Assembly (NCBI GenBank): GCA_964526225.1
Contig: CAZGLL010000019.1
Location: 1-32,204, forward strand
Direction: 5' to 3'
Length of the DNA stretch: 32,204 bases
Origin: DRYM01 sp964526225
Lineage (GTDB): Archaea; Thermoproteota; Thermoprotei_A; EX4484-217-1
Position numbers and translations under genes: made by a program. A model generated the notes under the pieces. It was not told the origin of the DNA and did no database searches. It worked only from the letters and a program-made list of their open reading frames with translations. Below are positions 24,608-32,203 of this stretch, in pieces; the stretch's first letter is position 1, and each line of letters starts with the position of its first letter.

Positions 24608-24999
24608 TGTCGTTCACCTCCGAGTTTTCTTAGAAGTTCCGCTGTTTCCTCTTCGAAAGGCTTAAGTTCAGAAACAATTTCCTCCCTTAATTCCGAAAGA
24701 ACCTCTCTTGATGCTCTCCTCAAATTATCTAAGTGTTCTCTAAGAATCCTAAGTAGGGTTCCATCTTTAGCTTTAACTAGAAGTTTCCTTCTCTTCTCAT
24801 AAACTCTTTCAACAAGATCTTTACTTTCAAGAATTCTGAGAATAGTTGATAAGTGACCTTTAGTATAACCTGTTTTCAAAGATAACTCCTTAAGAGATAA
24901 TGGTTTATTCTCGAAAACCAACACTGCCAATACCAATGCTACCGTTGTAGGAAGCCCTACTATTCTGAAAAACCTTACTAAGCTATCCATTGAAACCAC
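24604..24999 (-). CDS. Winged-helix (MarR/TrmB-like) transcriptional regulator
   Basis: A 131-residue protein. A winged helix is visible as LSLKELSLKTGYTKGHLSTI (helix-turn-helix) and ESKDLVERVYEKRRKLLVKA (wing), followed by a long charged helix (about 85-128) that probably forms a dimer coiled coil. It probably represses its own operon: a palindrome at 25004-25033 lies between the TATA element and the start codon. GTG 24999 and ATG 24990 are both possible starts. The next gene overlaps by four bases and the radical SAM and Hsp20 genes follow, so this is the operon head. Confidence 0.8.
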   Translation of the reverse strand: MVSMDSLVRFFRIVGLPTTVALVLAVLVFENKPLSLKELSLKTGYTKGHLSTILRILESKDLVERVYEKRRKLLVKAKDGTLLRILREHLDNLRRASREVLSELREEIVSELKPFEEETAELLRKLGGERQ

Positions 25000-25003
25000 C
25001 TTT

Positions 25004-25033
25004 CAGACTGTTCAGAAAATTCTGAACACTCTG
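25004..25033. promoter_or_regulatory. Palindromic operator of the HTH/radical SAM operon
   Basis: TGTTCAGAA, two bases, then TTCTGAACA (25009-25028) is a perfect 9-bp inverted repeat. The flanks CAGAC and CTCTG extend it with four of five more matching pairs. It lies between a TATA-like TTTATTTTA (about 25034-25044, minus strand) and the regulator start, covering the expected transcription start. This is a classic site for autorepression by a dimeric winged-helix protein. Confidence 0.7.
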
Positions 25034-25101
25034 TAAAATAAAACTTTTCCTTTAAAAATTTAAGCTGAAACCTAAGGGGACTCTGTAGGTTAAACGTGGT
25101 T

Positions 25102-26463
25102 TTAGGTGGAAATTTTTAGCTTAGAAACCGCTTCAACAACCTTCATTAGTTCATCGGCGGGTATGTAGCCTTCAATAATTAATCCCATGTTCTCCTTATT
25201 GTTCCAAACTATGATTGTTGGGGTTGCTGCTATGCCTAGCTTAGATGCTTCATATATGGTTTCTCTTACAATGCTTGATCCTGTAGTGTTTGCGCAAACA
25301 TCTAGTTCTGTATAGTTTAGTGAAGCACCGTAAATGCTTCTCATTAGAGACTTAAGTTCGCTTTCACTAACAATTCTTCTTTCGTTAAGAAGTTTTTCAG
25401 CTAACATCCTAGTTAATTTCACATACCCACTACTATCCCCCGTAACATTAACGTAGCATTGGAGTAGAGCATGTTCCCTCATCATGTGAGGTGATGGGCT
25501 GAAAGCATAGCTTATCGAAATCTTCCCCTCATCAACTAGGGCATCTAGTTTAGGTAGTGTTTCATTTATTAGTTTAGCACAGTATGAACATGCCAAGTCT
25601 ACGAAAACAATTAGGGATGCTGAAGTATCGTTTTTACCTATAACTACTCCAACCTCCGGTTTTTCACCGTGAATTTCAGCGTAAACTTGCACTCCAAGTG
25701 AAAGAGATATTAGGCCTGCTAATGGTAAAGCATATCTCGTATCTACAAGGAATTTTCCATCATACCGTTTTAGGTATGGGAGCTGTTCTGAAAGGTTCAT
25801 GTTTGAGGAGAAGAGAACTGCCGGAAACGCTTTTATATCTGGGTAGTTTGTGTAATCGTCTAGTACAACTTCTGTTACGTTAGCTATAGCTATTAGGGAT
25901 AGTAGTCTTCTCAACTCATTAGCTAATGTTTGGTTATCTAATCTACTGTATTCGCTTACGCCCTGAACAAGAATTGCTTTTGCTTGGTAACCGTACTGTA
26001 CCGGGATGTTGGTTCTTGTTGCTAAATCAACAACTATAGGGTACTTTATGATGTAAATGTTTTCACCTATTTTCTCCCCAAAATACTCCATGAGCTCCTT
26101 TGAAACGTTTTCCGCTTTAATAGCTAATGCCGGATATATTCTAAGCGTTTTCCCTTGAAGCATACTGCTATTCCACGGAATAACGCAGACAGCTAATTCC
26201 TGGTTTTCAGGTATGAATTGTTTGAAATAGTCTCTAACATAGCTAAGAACATCCGATGGAAACTTACTATCACCTTTATATATTGATATTAGAACGTAGG
26301 GCATTTCGCAACTTACAGGCATAGATGTTGTTTGCTTAGTTGACGCTGGCGTAGGGGTGCCACCTATTTTGAAAATGTTTGGTAATGCCACGAGAATTAT
26401 TGAGAAACCCAGAATAGTAGCTATTGCTATTGCAGCTATAAGCTTAACCCTGCTTTTCCCCAT
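25102..26463 (-). CDS. Membrane-anchored DsbA-like thiol-disulfide oxidoreductase
   Basis: A 453-residue extracytoplasmic protein with one N-terminal membrane helix (about 8-29) and a Thr/Pro-rich linker (34-50). Next comes a 230-residue domain I do not recognise, and then a thioredoxin-fold domain with active site CSYC (292-295) after LIVFVDLA, a helical insert, and the cis-Pro loop ATPTII (413-418). This is the DsbA/DsbG arrangement. Extra cysteines (C52, C93, C336, C390) could form structural disulfides. Several N-x-S/T sites fit an exported glycoprotein. Likely role: oxidising or isomerising disulfides in secreted proteins. The CcdA-type gene at 27063 could supply its electrons. It is divergent from the small membrane protein at 26624. 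Confidence 0.83.
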   Translation of the reverse strand: MGKSRVKLIAAIAIATILGFSIILVALPNIFKIGGTPTPASTKQTTSMPVSCEMPYVLISIYKGDSKFPSDVLSYVRDYFKQFIPENQELAVCVIPWNSSMLQGKTLRIYPALAIKAENVSKELMEYFGEKIGENIYIIKYPIVVDLATRTNIPVQYGYQAKAILVQGVSEYSRLDNQTLANELRRLLSLIAIANVTEVVLDDYTNYPDIKAFPAVLFSSNMNLSEQLPYLKRYDGKFLVDTRYALPLAGLISLSLGVQVYAEIHGEKPEVGVVIGKNDTSASLIVFVDLACSYCAKLINETLPKLDALVDEGKISISYAFSPSPHMMREHALLQCYVNVTGDSSGYVKLTRMLAEKLLNERRIVSESELKSLMRSIYGASLNYTELDVCANTTGSSIVRETIYEASKLGIAATPTIIVWNNKENMGLIIEGYIPADELMKVVEAVSKLKIST

Positions 26464-26623
26464 AATCCACCACTACACCACTAGGTTATAGTTAAGCTTT
26501 AACTATTTAAGTGAGCATGAAGACAACATGTTAACTCCTCTGTTTCCCACAACATACAATGGATAACGTTAAATATTTCGTAACAATATTCTTTTCCATG
26601 ACTACAAGAAGCGGTGGTTTCTT

Positions 26624-26935
26624 ATGAATAAAGACCAGGTAATAGGTGTAGGGTTACTTATCGTTTCAATAATTGTAATTATAGTTTATGGGTGGCTAGT
26701 GTTCTTTACGGAGTATGCGATGCTCCTACTTCAACTTACAGGCTTCATAGCCGTAGCGGGAGTTTTCGGAATACTTGCATGGATAGGCTATACCCTCGCA
26801 ACAACACCTCCACCAAAGCCTATTGAGGAAATCGAGAAAGAACTTGAAGAGGAACTTAAGAAGCTAGAGAAAGAAACTGCTCCAGAAGAGAAACCTAAGG
26901 AAGCGGAGAAGAAAGAGGAAGCTAAAAAGAAGTAA
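26624..26935 (+). CDS. Small membrane protein with charged cytoplasmic tail
   Basis: A 103-residue protein with two hydrophobic helices (about 7-28 and 33-58), a short PPPKP hinge, and a strongly charged Glu/Lys tail (about 67-103). I do not recognise a family. The charged helix may be a coiled coil or bind a partner. It lies between the DsbA-like gene (divergent) and the glutaredoxin-CcdA fusion (same direction, gap about 125 bases), so a role in the thiol-redox set is possible but is only suggested by position. A T-rich stretch follows its stop. Confidence 0.7.
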   Translation: MNKDQVIGVGLLIVSIIVIIVYGWLVFFTEYAMLLLQLTGFIAVAGVFGILAWIGYTLATTPPPKPIEEIEKELEEELKKLEKETAPEEKPKEAEKKEEAKKK

Positions 26936-26954
26936 GCAATAGAAAGTAAACAAT

Positions 26955-26970
26955 GTTTTTCTCCTTTTCC
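26955..26970 (+). terminator. T-rich terminator-like stretch
   Basis: CAATGTTTTTCTCCTTTTCC starts about 20 bases behind the stop of the small membrane protein gene. Archaeal termination often occurs at T-rich runs without a hairpin. This would separate it from the next gene, although read-through is possible. Confidence 0.35.
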
Positions 26971-27062
26971 ACTATAAGTTTTTAGAGATTCCATTTATTA
27001 CCGCCCAATTCGACACCACTATATTGGTTCCCTATTAGAATAGATTATGTGATGTGTACCCT

Positions 27063-28202
27063 ATGGTTTCGAAGAACAAAGCTTGTGCTTTGCTTTTAGC
27101 ATTACTTGTTTTAACATGTGCTTCCTTAGTTAACGCTTTAACTGAAACTAAAAGCTACATTGTAGTTTATGGTTCACAAATGTGCCCCGCATGTACGAGT
27201 TTGAAAAACTTCCTTGACAATGAAGGGTTACCCTATGTTTTCCTAGACCTTGTTGAGAATAGGGAATATGCTTCACTATTTTACGAACTAATTTCCACAG
27301 TTGGTCTTAAAGCTTATGTTCCAACATCAGCAGTTATTTGCGGAGGCAGGGTTGTTGCCGTAGTTCAGGGAGCTATTTTGGATAGGGAGTTCTGGTTATC
27401 CCTAATTAGTGGTTCTCTGGCTAAGGAAAACACTTTGCAAATATGGTATTTTACAGAAACAGGTTTATCAGTAAAGGAGGTAACCAATAAAACAATTATT
27501 GAAACTGTTAATTCCATAGTGCTGGAGACAGCAAGTACTCATGAGGAAGCTGGTGAAGCAGGTTTCGGCATGGTTTTCCCTGTTCTTCTATCTCTTGCCG
27601 TAGCTGATTCTTTAAATCCATGTGCAATGGTTTTCTTAGCTATAATTGTTACTTCAATTGCTTTCACATCTAAAGCTAGAAAGTACGCTACAGCATTAGC
27701 TTATGTTTTAGGCGTTTACACATCATATTTCCTTATAGGTATGGGTGTATCTTTTGTTTTGGAACTAAGCCGTTTCCTCCTAGTTGCAGTTGCTATTTTC
27801 GGATACGGGTTCGTATTGTTCAACATGTTTTCCTCTAAAACAGGTTTGCTTAGGGGTTTCGCTGATTCCCTGAAGAGGAAAATTATTGTGAAAATGGTTT
27901 CGGAATACTCAATCCCCCTATCGTTTATTGTGGGGGGTTTAATGGCGATAACTTTCATGATGTGTTCTTCAGCACCATACTTTGTTTTCCTAGCTTACCT
28001 AAGCAAAAACGTTAAACTATTCTATGAGAAAATAGCTTACATAGCAATATACAATGCGGTAATAATAGTTCCACTAATACTTACAGCAGTAGCATCAACA
28101 TACGTAACAAACTATGTAAGCAGAAAACACGTAACAACAATAAGAAACATACTAATCATAACGGTTTCAACATACGCACTATACACAATAATAGCGACAT
28201 AA
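27063..28202 (+). CDS. Glutaredoxin-like domain fused to a CcdA/DsbD-type membrane domain
   Basis: About 380 residues with two parts. After a signal-like helix (to about residue 28 from the GTG) comes a thioredoxin/glutaredoxin domain with CPAC (44-47) in VVYGSQMCPACTSL and a VP loop (YVPTSAV). From about residue 172 there are six membrane helices of the CcdA/DsbD family, with the two redox cysteines in DSLNPCAMVFL (C190) and MMCSSAPYF (C304). CcdA proteins pass electrons from cytoplasmic thioredoxin across the membrane; the fused outer domain would be the first acceptor and could reduce the DsbA-like protein encoded nearby. I favour ATG 27063 over GTG 27054. It ends 11 bases from the convergent tRNA. 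Confidence 0.83.
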   Translation: MVSKNKACALLLALLVLTCASLVNALTETKSYIVVYGSQMCPACTSLKNFLDNEGLPYVFLDLVENREYASLFYELISTVGLKAYVPTSAVICGGRVVAVVQGAILDREFWLSLISGSLAKENTLQIWYFTETGLSVKEVTNKTIIETVNSIVLETASTHEEAGEAGFGMVFPVLLSLAVADSLNPCAMVFLAIIVTSIAFTSKARKYATALAYVLGVYTSYFLIGMGVSFVLELSRFLLVAVAIFGYGFVLFNMFSSKTGLLRGFADSLKRKIIVKMVSEYSIPLSFIVGGLMAITFMMCSSAPYFVFLAYLSKNVKLFYEKIAYIAIYNAVIIVPLILTAVASTYVTNYVSRKHVTTIRNILIITVSTYALYTIIAT

Positions 28203-28213
28203 GAAAGAAAGTA

Positions 28214-28390
28214 TGGTCCCGCGGGGGGGATTTGAACCCCCGACCACCCGGTATCTGCCCCTGGGGGCTCATGTTTTGCCGGCGTACACTCACCCTCATA
28301 GGCGCCCACTAAGGGGCGCTCGTCATGTACGCGGGGGGTCTAAGAGGGGCCCCTCTACAGCCGGGCGCTCTGCCGCTGAGCTACCGCGGG
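28214..28390 (-). tRNA. tRNA-Tyr(GUA) with a 102-nt intron, CCA encoded
   Basis: The mature parts fold completely. The acceptor CCCGCGG pairs perfectly with CCGCGGG, and the D stem is GCTC/GAGC. The anticodon stem CCCGG/CCGGG carries loop C-T-G-T-A-G/A, giving anticodon GTA. The T arm is GGGGG-TTCAAAT-CCCCC, the discriminator is A and CCA is encoded. The C1-G72 pair is characteristic of archaeal tRNA-Tyr. Exon 1 is 28390-28355, the intron is 28354-28253 at the canonical 37/38 position, and exon 2 is 28252-28214. TTTAA-type DNA about 25 bases upstream (near 28415) may be the TATA box. The region after CCA is T-rich on this strand. Confidence 0.93.
28253..28354 (-). other. tRNA-Tyr intron (102 nt)
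   Basis: It sits between G37 and A38 of the tRNA. GCCCCT near its 5' end can pair with AGGGGC near its 3' end, bringing the two splice sites together in a bulge-helix-bulge-like shape. The GC-rich interior (GCGTACA with TGTACGC, and GCGCCC with GGGCGC) can fold further. It is longer than most tRNA introns and has no room for a homing endonuclease gene. Confidence 0.8.
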
Positions 28391-28659
28391 AAACCACTAC
28401 CAATTTCACACTTGTTAAATTAGAGATATTAAAACTTTCTTAACTAAGCAAAGTAGGTAAGCATAGTCCATAATATGCATTATCAAAACCGTAGCTAAGT
28501 GTGAAAACTAAAGAGGCATGGAGAGGTGAAGGAAGCGTTTAAGCAGAAGAAGCAGATCATTTCTCTTCCCTATTGAATAACCCTACTTCTTATACTCACT
28601 TTATGTGTCAATTAAATTGTTAGGGAGGTCTTAATAAACCTTATAATTTGACTCAATTT
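28391..28659. other. Intergenic DNA upstream of the tRNA
   Basis: It holds the tRNA promoter next to 28391 (TATA-like AATTTAAC around 28413-28420 on the minus strand). No gene with a family signature is visible in the rest. Confidence 0.4.
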
Positions 28660-28857
28660 TCAACAGCATCTTTTTCTCTCTTCAACATTTCTGCCAAGAT
28701 ACCTATGGCTGTAAAGGTACTCGTACGGAACAATCCATGGAACATATAAAACACCGTATTTATTCACAATGTTTTCAAGTAATCCAACATTGCCGCGATC
28801 AAACAGTTAAATAACAACGTTCGTATCGGCAACACCGCTTAAAACAGCTACCACCAT
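28660..28857 (-). pseudogene. Broken PIN-domain toxin (VapC) remnant
   Basis: From ATG 28857 the frame reads MVVAVLSGVADTNVVI, then an in-frame TAA at 28809-28807, then continues LFDRGNVGLLENIVNKYG and VPWIVPYEYLYSHRYLG before ending at 28660. DTNVVI is the first-Asp motif of a PIN domain and PYEYLYS is the usual Glu segment. The C-terminal half with the last acidic residues is missing. Both the internal stop and the truncation mark it as inactive. Confidence 0.65.
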
Positions 28858-28967
28858 TCACGACATCTAAGTTTCCTATGAACCTCCAAAACCCTCTTAA
28901 CCTCATCCTCTTCAATTCTCAATTCCATACAGAGCCTCTTCAACTCCTCTACACGAGTCCTAATCAA
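28848..28967 (-). CDS. Very short antitoxin-like ORF upstream of the broken toxin
   Basis: A 39-codon frame from TTG 28967 (GGAG a few bases upstream) reads IRTRVEELKRLCMELRIEED and then EVKRVLEVHRKLRCREWW. It is a charged, mostly helical peptide that overlaps the start of the broken PIN gene by about 10 bases, the position of a VapB antitoxin. TATA-like TTATAAGTTTATAAG DNA lies upstream. It is either a relic or a still-expressed small antitoxin; no family domain is certain. Confidence 0.4.
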   Translation of the reverse strand: MIRTRVEELKRLCMELRIEEDEVKRVLEVHRKLRCREWW

Positions 28968-29243
28968 ACAACACTCCCTTCACCAATACACTAACATAAA
29001 TACTTATAAAACTTATAAAACATTATAGAAAATGAAAAGTTCAAGCCTCTAAAACACCTAGATTTACAAAAACATAGTGATTAGCTCTCTCCCATGAACC
29101 TTAAAGATCTCTTCTCGAGAATTCCGATTTCAAACACTATGAGTACTTGCTTCTTATCTGCACAACCCAATTTCATCTATAACATGCTAAGCTAAGGGGT
29201 GTTTCGTAAAAATACTTAGTTTAAAGAAGCATTATTCGTGGTT
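28968..29243. other. Gap upstream of the VapBC remnant
   Basis: The first 70 bases hold two ATAAAACTTATAAAAC-type AT-rich promoter-like copies (28997-29025). Minus-strand short frames further on (for example a 31-codon frame near 29085-29180) resemble no family I can name. Probably more decayed accessory DNA. Confidence 0.35.
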
Positions 29244-30158
29244 TTAAGGTATTAGTAGGTTTAGAATCGGTAGGAAAGCTAGGAATGCGAAGGTTAACGT
29301 AACTGTTGCTCCAGCAACTAGTTCGGGTTTCCACTTGTACCTTTGAGCCATCAGCGTGTTCATGACTGCAGGCGGCATCATCGAAACAACTATTAACTGT
29401 AAACCATCAAACCAGTCCATACCTACCGCTAAAACCGTAGCGTAGGAAACTAAAGGCGCCACTACGAACCTGTAAATTCCGGCTACCAAAATGAAGCTCA
29501 TGCTGCTTTTTAGCACATCCAAACTTAAGGGCAACCGGGCTCCAAGAGCGAAAATAGCTAAGTAGCTTAGCAGAGGCGAAGCCCACCACAGAATTGAGGA
29601 AACAAGAGGCACCATTTCAGGTACAAAATGATGTCCAGCAACACCTACTACGAAGCCTACTATGGCTGGAAGCGTGAGAATTTTCCTTATCGAAAACCTC
29701 TTTAAAGCCATAAAGTCCGATACTGTAACATTTAAAACGAGAACAACAAGCCCCATCATCGAAGCCACCTTGACCGTGTTAAACAAAGCCATACTTACGG
29801 GAAACCCTAGGAAAACACTGTTAGGGAAAACACTGGTCAAAAACAATGCTTCCACATACCCGCCTCTATGCTTCCCAAAAAACCGTTTAAGCGAAACAAA
29901 AGCTAAAACCACGAACAATAGGAAAGATAACGCTACCCAAACATCAGCAACAGCTAAACCTCTTTCCATATACGTTTTAACGAAAACCAAAGGTATCAAA
30001 ACATAATAAACAATATCAACAAGCTTCTTCACAACCTTTTCAAACATCTCCCCCAAATTCAAAACCCTCTTAAAAACAACTTGAACAACCAAACCCACCA
30101 CAATCAGCACAATAAGCAACAACACTTCATCCATACCAAACACACCCTTCCCCATCAT
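29244..30158 (-). CDS. AEC-family (auxin efflux carrier-like) transporter
   Basis: A 304-residue membrane protein with about ten hydrophobic helices in two five-helix halves. A conserved polar segment FLTSVFPNSVFLGFPV in helix 4 and SMMPPAVMNTLMAQRY near the C-terminus are typical of the AEC family. Members move organic anions or act as permeases; the substrate is unknown. Several starts are possible (MMGK at 30158, or the Met of MDEVLLL eight codons later). It is a single gene, flanked by decayed DNA and an orphan RHH gene. Confidence 0.83.
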   Translation of the reverse strand: MMGKGVFGMDEVLLLIVLIVVGLVVQVVFKRVLNLGEMFEKVVKKLVDIVYYVLIPLVFVKTYMERGLAVADVWVALSFLLFVVLAFVSLKRFFGKHRGGYVEALFLTSVFPNSVFLGFPVSMALFNTVKVASMMGLVVLVLNVTVSDFMALKRFSIRKILTLPAIVGFVVGVAGHHFVPEMVPLVSSILWWASPLLSYLAIFALGARLPLSLDVLKSSMSFILVAGIYRFVVAPLVSYATVLAVGMDWFDGLQLIVVSMMPPAVMNTLMAQRYKWKPELVAGATVTLTFAFLAFLPILNLLIP

Positions 30159-30416
30159 CTCCCTTCAAAAACAGGCTCAGCCAAAAACGAACCCATGTTA
30201 TAAAACGCTAGTCAACCCTAACTTATAAGAATTAACCACAATAAAGACAACACAAAAACACGCTTAACCCTACAAGATCTCATGCAAAAGCCTATAGAGG
30301 AACAAAAGTGATCAGAAATTATTTAGAAGTTCAGCAGAACCCAATACTGCACCTACAACATCTAAAAACACCCATTCAAACATTACCGAAACAATACTTC
30401 CTGAAAAACCCAGTAG

Positions 30417-30662
30417 TTAACACTCATCTTCCTCTTCATGTACATCCACAACAGCCATAGTAGCACTAGGTAGCTTCCCGGTTCCCTCCCTAATCTCGTC
30501 AATTCTCCTCCTCAGCTCCTCAGCCCTAAAGTGCCTAATCAGAAACTTCAGCGCACACGTGAAAGCCTCGGTCTTACTACTAAAATAACCTTGCTCAACA
30601 AGCTTCTCTACCTCACGTACCAAATCCCTATCCAACTTAAGATTCACCTGAACCCTACTCAT
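30417..30662 (-). CDS. Orphan ribbon-helix-helix DNA-binding protein
   Basis: An 81-residue protein with strand RVQVNLKLDRDLVREVEKLV and helices SSKTEAFTCALKFLIRHFR, a clear RHH fold. The C-terminal part ends in an acidic VDVHEEEDEC. No PIN or RelE-type toxin is next to it, so it is a solitary regulator or an antitoxin that lost its partner. The flanking gaps (30159-30416 and 30663-30942) show no gene. Confidence 0.78.
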   Translation of the reverse strand: MSRVQVNLKLDRDLVREVEKLVEQGYFSSKTEAFTCALKFLIRHFRAEELRRRIDEIREGTGKLPSATMAVVDVHEEEDEC

Positions 30663-30942
30663 ACCATAAACCCCAACAGTATAGATTAAGAATCTAGCCT
30701 ATGAACCTACCTAATAACATATAGTTTTTAGTTGAAACCGAAACAATAATTAAAGAATCAAACCCATGAACACCAATGAAGCAAAACCGCATTTAACCCT
30801 TACCGGATAATGGGATACTTCAAGCCACGCGGCTTCCTCACTAAATACAGCACAATATACTGTTTCTACCTAAACAGCTTCGAGAGGTAGTTGGCGATAA
30901 CTTTTTCGCTACCGCAACATAAAATAATGTGGTGTCGCTTCT

Positions 30943-31146
30943 ATGCCAATAGTTCACGTATACATGTGGAGCGGCGTTTCAAAAGAAGCAAAAGCCAAAA
31001 TAATAAAGGGAATCACTAAGGTATTCGAAGAACTCGGAATACCACAGCAAGCGGTTGAAATAGTGATACATGAAATACCCAAGGAAAACTGGGGAATCGG
31101 AGGAGAACAAGCAAGCGAAAAATTCAAAGAGGAAAAACCACCTTAA
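30943..31146 (+). CDS. 4-oxalocrotonate tautomerase-family protein
   Basis: A 67-residue protein starting MPIVHVYMWSG; removal of Met exposes the catalytic Pro1 of this family. The beta-alpha-beta layout follows with KEAKAKIIKGITKVFEEL and AVEIVIHEIPKENWGIGG, the second strand and hairpin typical of 4-OT subunits. Family members tautomerise or dehalogenate small keto-enol acids; the substrate is not given by the context. A TATA-like ATAAAATAATG lies about 25 bases before the start, with GGTG close to it. Confidence 0.88.
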   Translation: MPIVHVYMWSGVSKEAKAKIIKGITKVFEELGIPQQAVEIVIHEIPKENWGIGGEQASEKFKEEKPP

Positions 31147-31234
31147 CGTCATCCAACATTATTCAACAACCCCTTTAACAAACCTAAACGTGCTATGGTC
31201 TAATGTAATGATGTTTCCTAGCGGCATTAGGTGT

Positions 31235-32203
31235 TTAGCTTAACTCCAGTATTTCTTTTGCTAGCTTCTCTGCTCCATCGGGATATGTTGGTGGCTTCCT
31301 TTTCTTCGCTTCCTCAATTGCTTCCAGCAGTGTTTTCGAAGATATGTTTTCGACAACTACAGCGTTAAGCTTCCTAGCCAATATTCTAGCATCCTCCCAC
31401 CCAGCCGTTAAAGTCCATTCTGGATTAGGAACAATCACCACCGGTTTACGATAGGTTAGTGCAGCATCCACCACAGTCTTGCCCAGATGGCTTACAACAA
31501 CACTCGCACCCGCAATCCACCTACCAAAGTCAGGGTCAAACCGGAAAACAGTCCATTCAGGATGCTTCCTCACATAGGGTTCGGGATCTACACGCCCAGT
31601 CTGCAACACCACATTGTCTAGCTCAAGCTCAGATACAGCATCGAACAATAGCTTATGCCCGTAGGTTCCACCAGTAACAAGAATGTAACCCCTATCACTA
31701 GGCTCATACTCCGGAAGCTCATAGAATGGCCCATAAACTACACCATTAGGGTGCAGCTTTAACTGCTCCTCCCACTGAAGAACCGTCACATGGCTGAAAA
31801 GCCTAAGCCACCTAGCACTAAGACTAGGGCGAGTAAACCTAACCGAGCTCTCAACATTATAAACCCTCAACCCCTTAAGCCACGCAACAATTGCTGGTGG
31901 AACACTATGATTACTACCGGAACTAACAAAAACATCGTAACCTCCGGGAACACAACCTAAGCTTTCAAAAAACGCACCAGGCATACGCAAAACAAGCTTA
32001 CCAAGAGAATCACGTGGACCACGAGGCTTAGAAACCTCAACAACCTCACCGAAACGCTCAACCTTACCCCTACTCCACACATCACCCTTCGGAATAATGA
32101 ACAATAAATCAGCCCTACCATGAAGCCTCTGAGCAAGAGCAACAGCATAACCAGTATGACCACCACCACTAGCAGTAACAACAACCCTAACCAACCAACA
32201 CAC
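31235..32203 (-). CDS. Alg14-Alg13-type fused glycosyltransferase (5' end at window edge)
   Basis: The protein (up to 322 residues in view) has an Alg14-like N-terminal half starting VVVTASGGGHTGYAVALA and an Alg13/GT28-like C-terminal half. The latter has YILVTGGTYGHKLLFDAV, ASVVVSHLGKTVVDAALTY and KPVVIVPNPEW, the UDP-sugar-binding signature. In eukaryotes Alg13 and Alg14 are separate and add the second GlcNAc to dolichol-PP-GlcNAc; fused forms occur in prokaryotic polysaccharide systems (PssD/PssE-like). Here it probably adds a sugar to a lipid carrier, consistent with the flippase and epimerase in the window. GTG 32203 or TTG 32194 could be the start; the upstream end is at the window edge, so the N-terminus is not certain. 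Confidence 0.82.
   Translation of the reverse strand: MCWLVRVVVTASGGGHTGYAVALAQRLHGRADLLFIIPKGDVWSRGKVERFGEVVEVSKPRGPRDSLGKLVLRMPGAFFESLGCVPGGYDVFVSSGSNHSVPPAIVAWLKGLRVYNVESSVRFTRPSLSARWLRLFSHVTVLQWEEQLKLHPNGVVYGPFYELPEYEPSDRGYILVTGGTYGHKLLFDAVSELELDNVVLQTGRVDPEPYVRKHPEWTVFRFDPDFGRWIAGASVVVSHLGKTVVDAALTYRKPVVIVPNPEWTLTAGWEDARILARKLNAVVVENISSKTLLEAIEEAKKRKPPTYPDGAEKLAKEILELS

Noticed and set aside
28112..28443. Frames on both strands crossing the tRNA
   Set aside because: They are created by the GC-rich tRNA and intron; the tRNA fold is complete and takes precedence.
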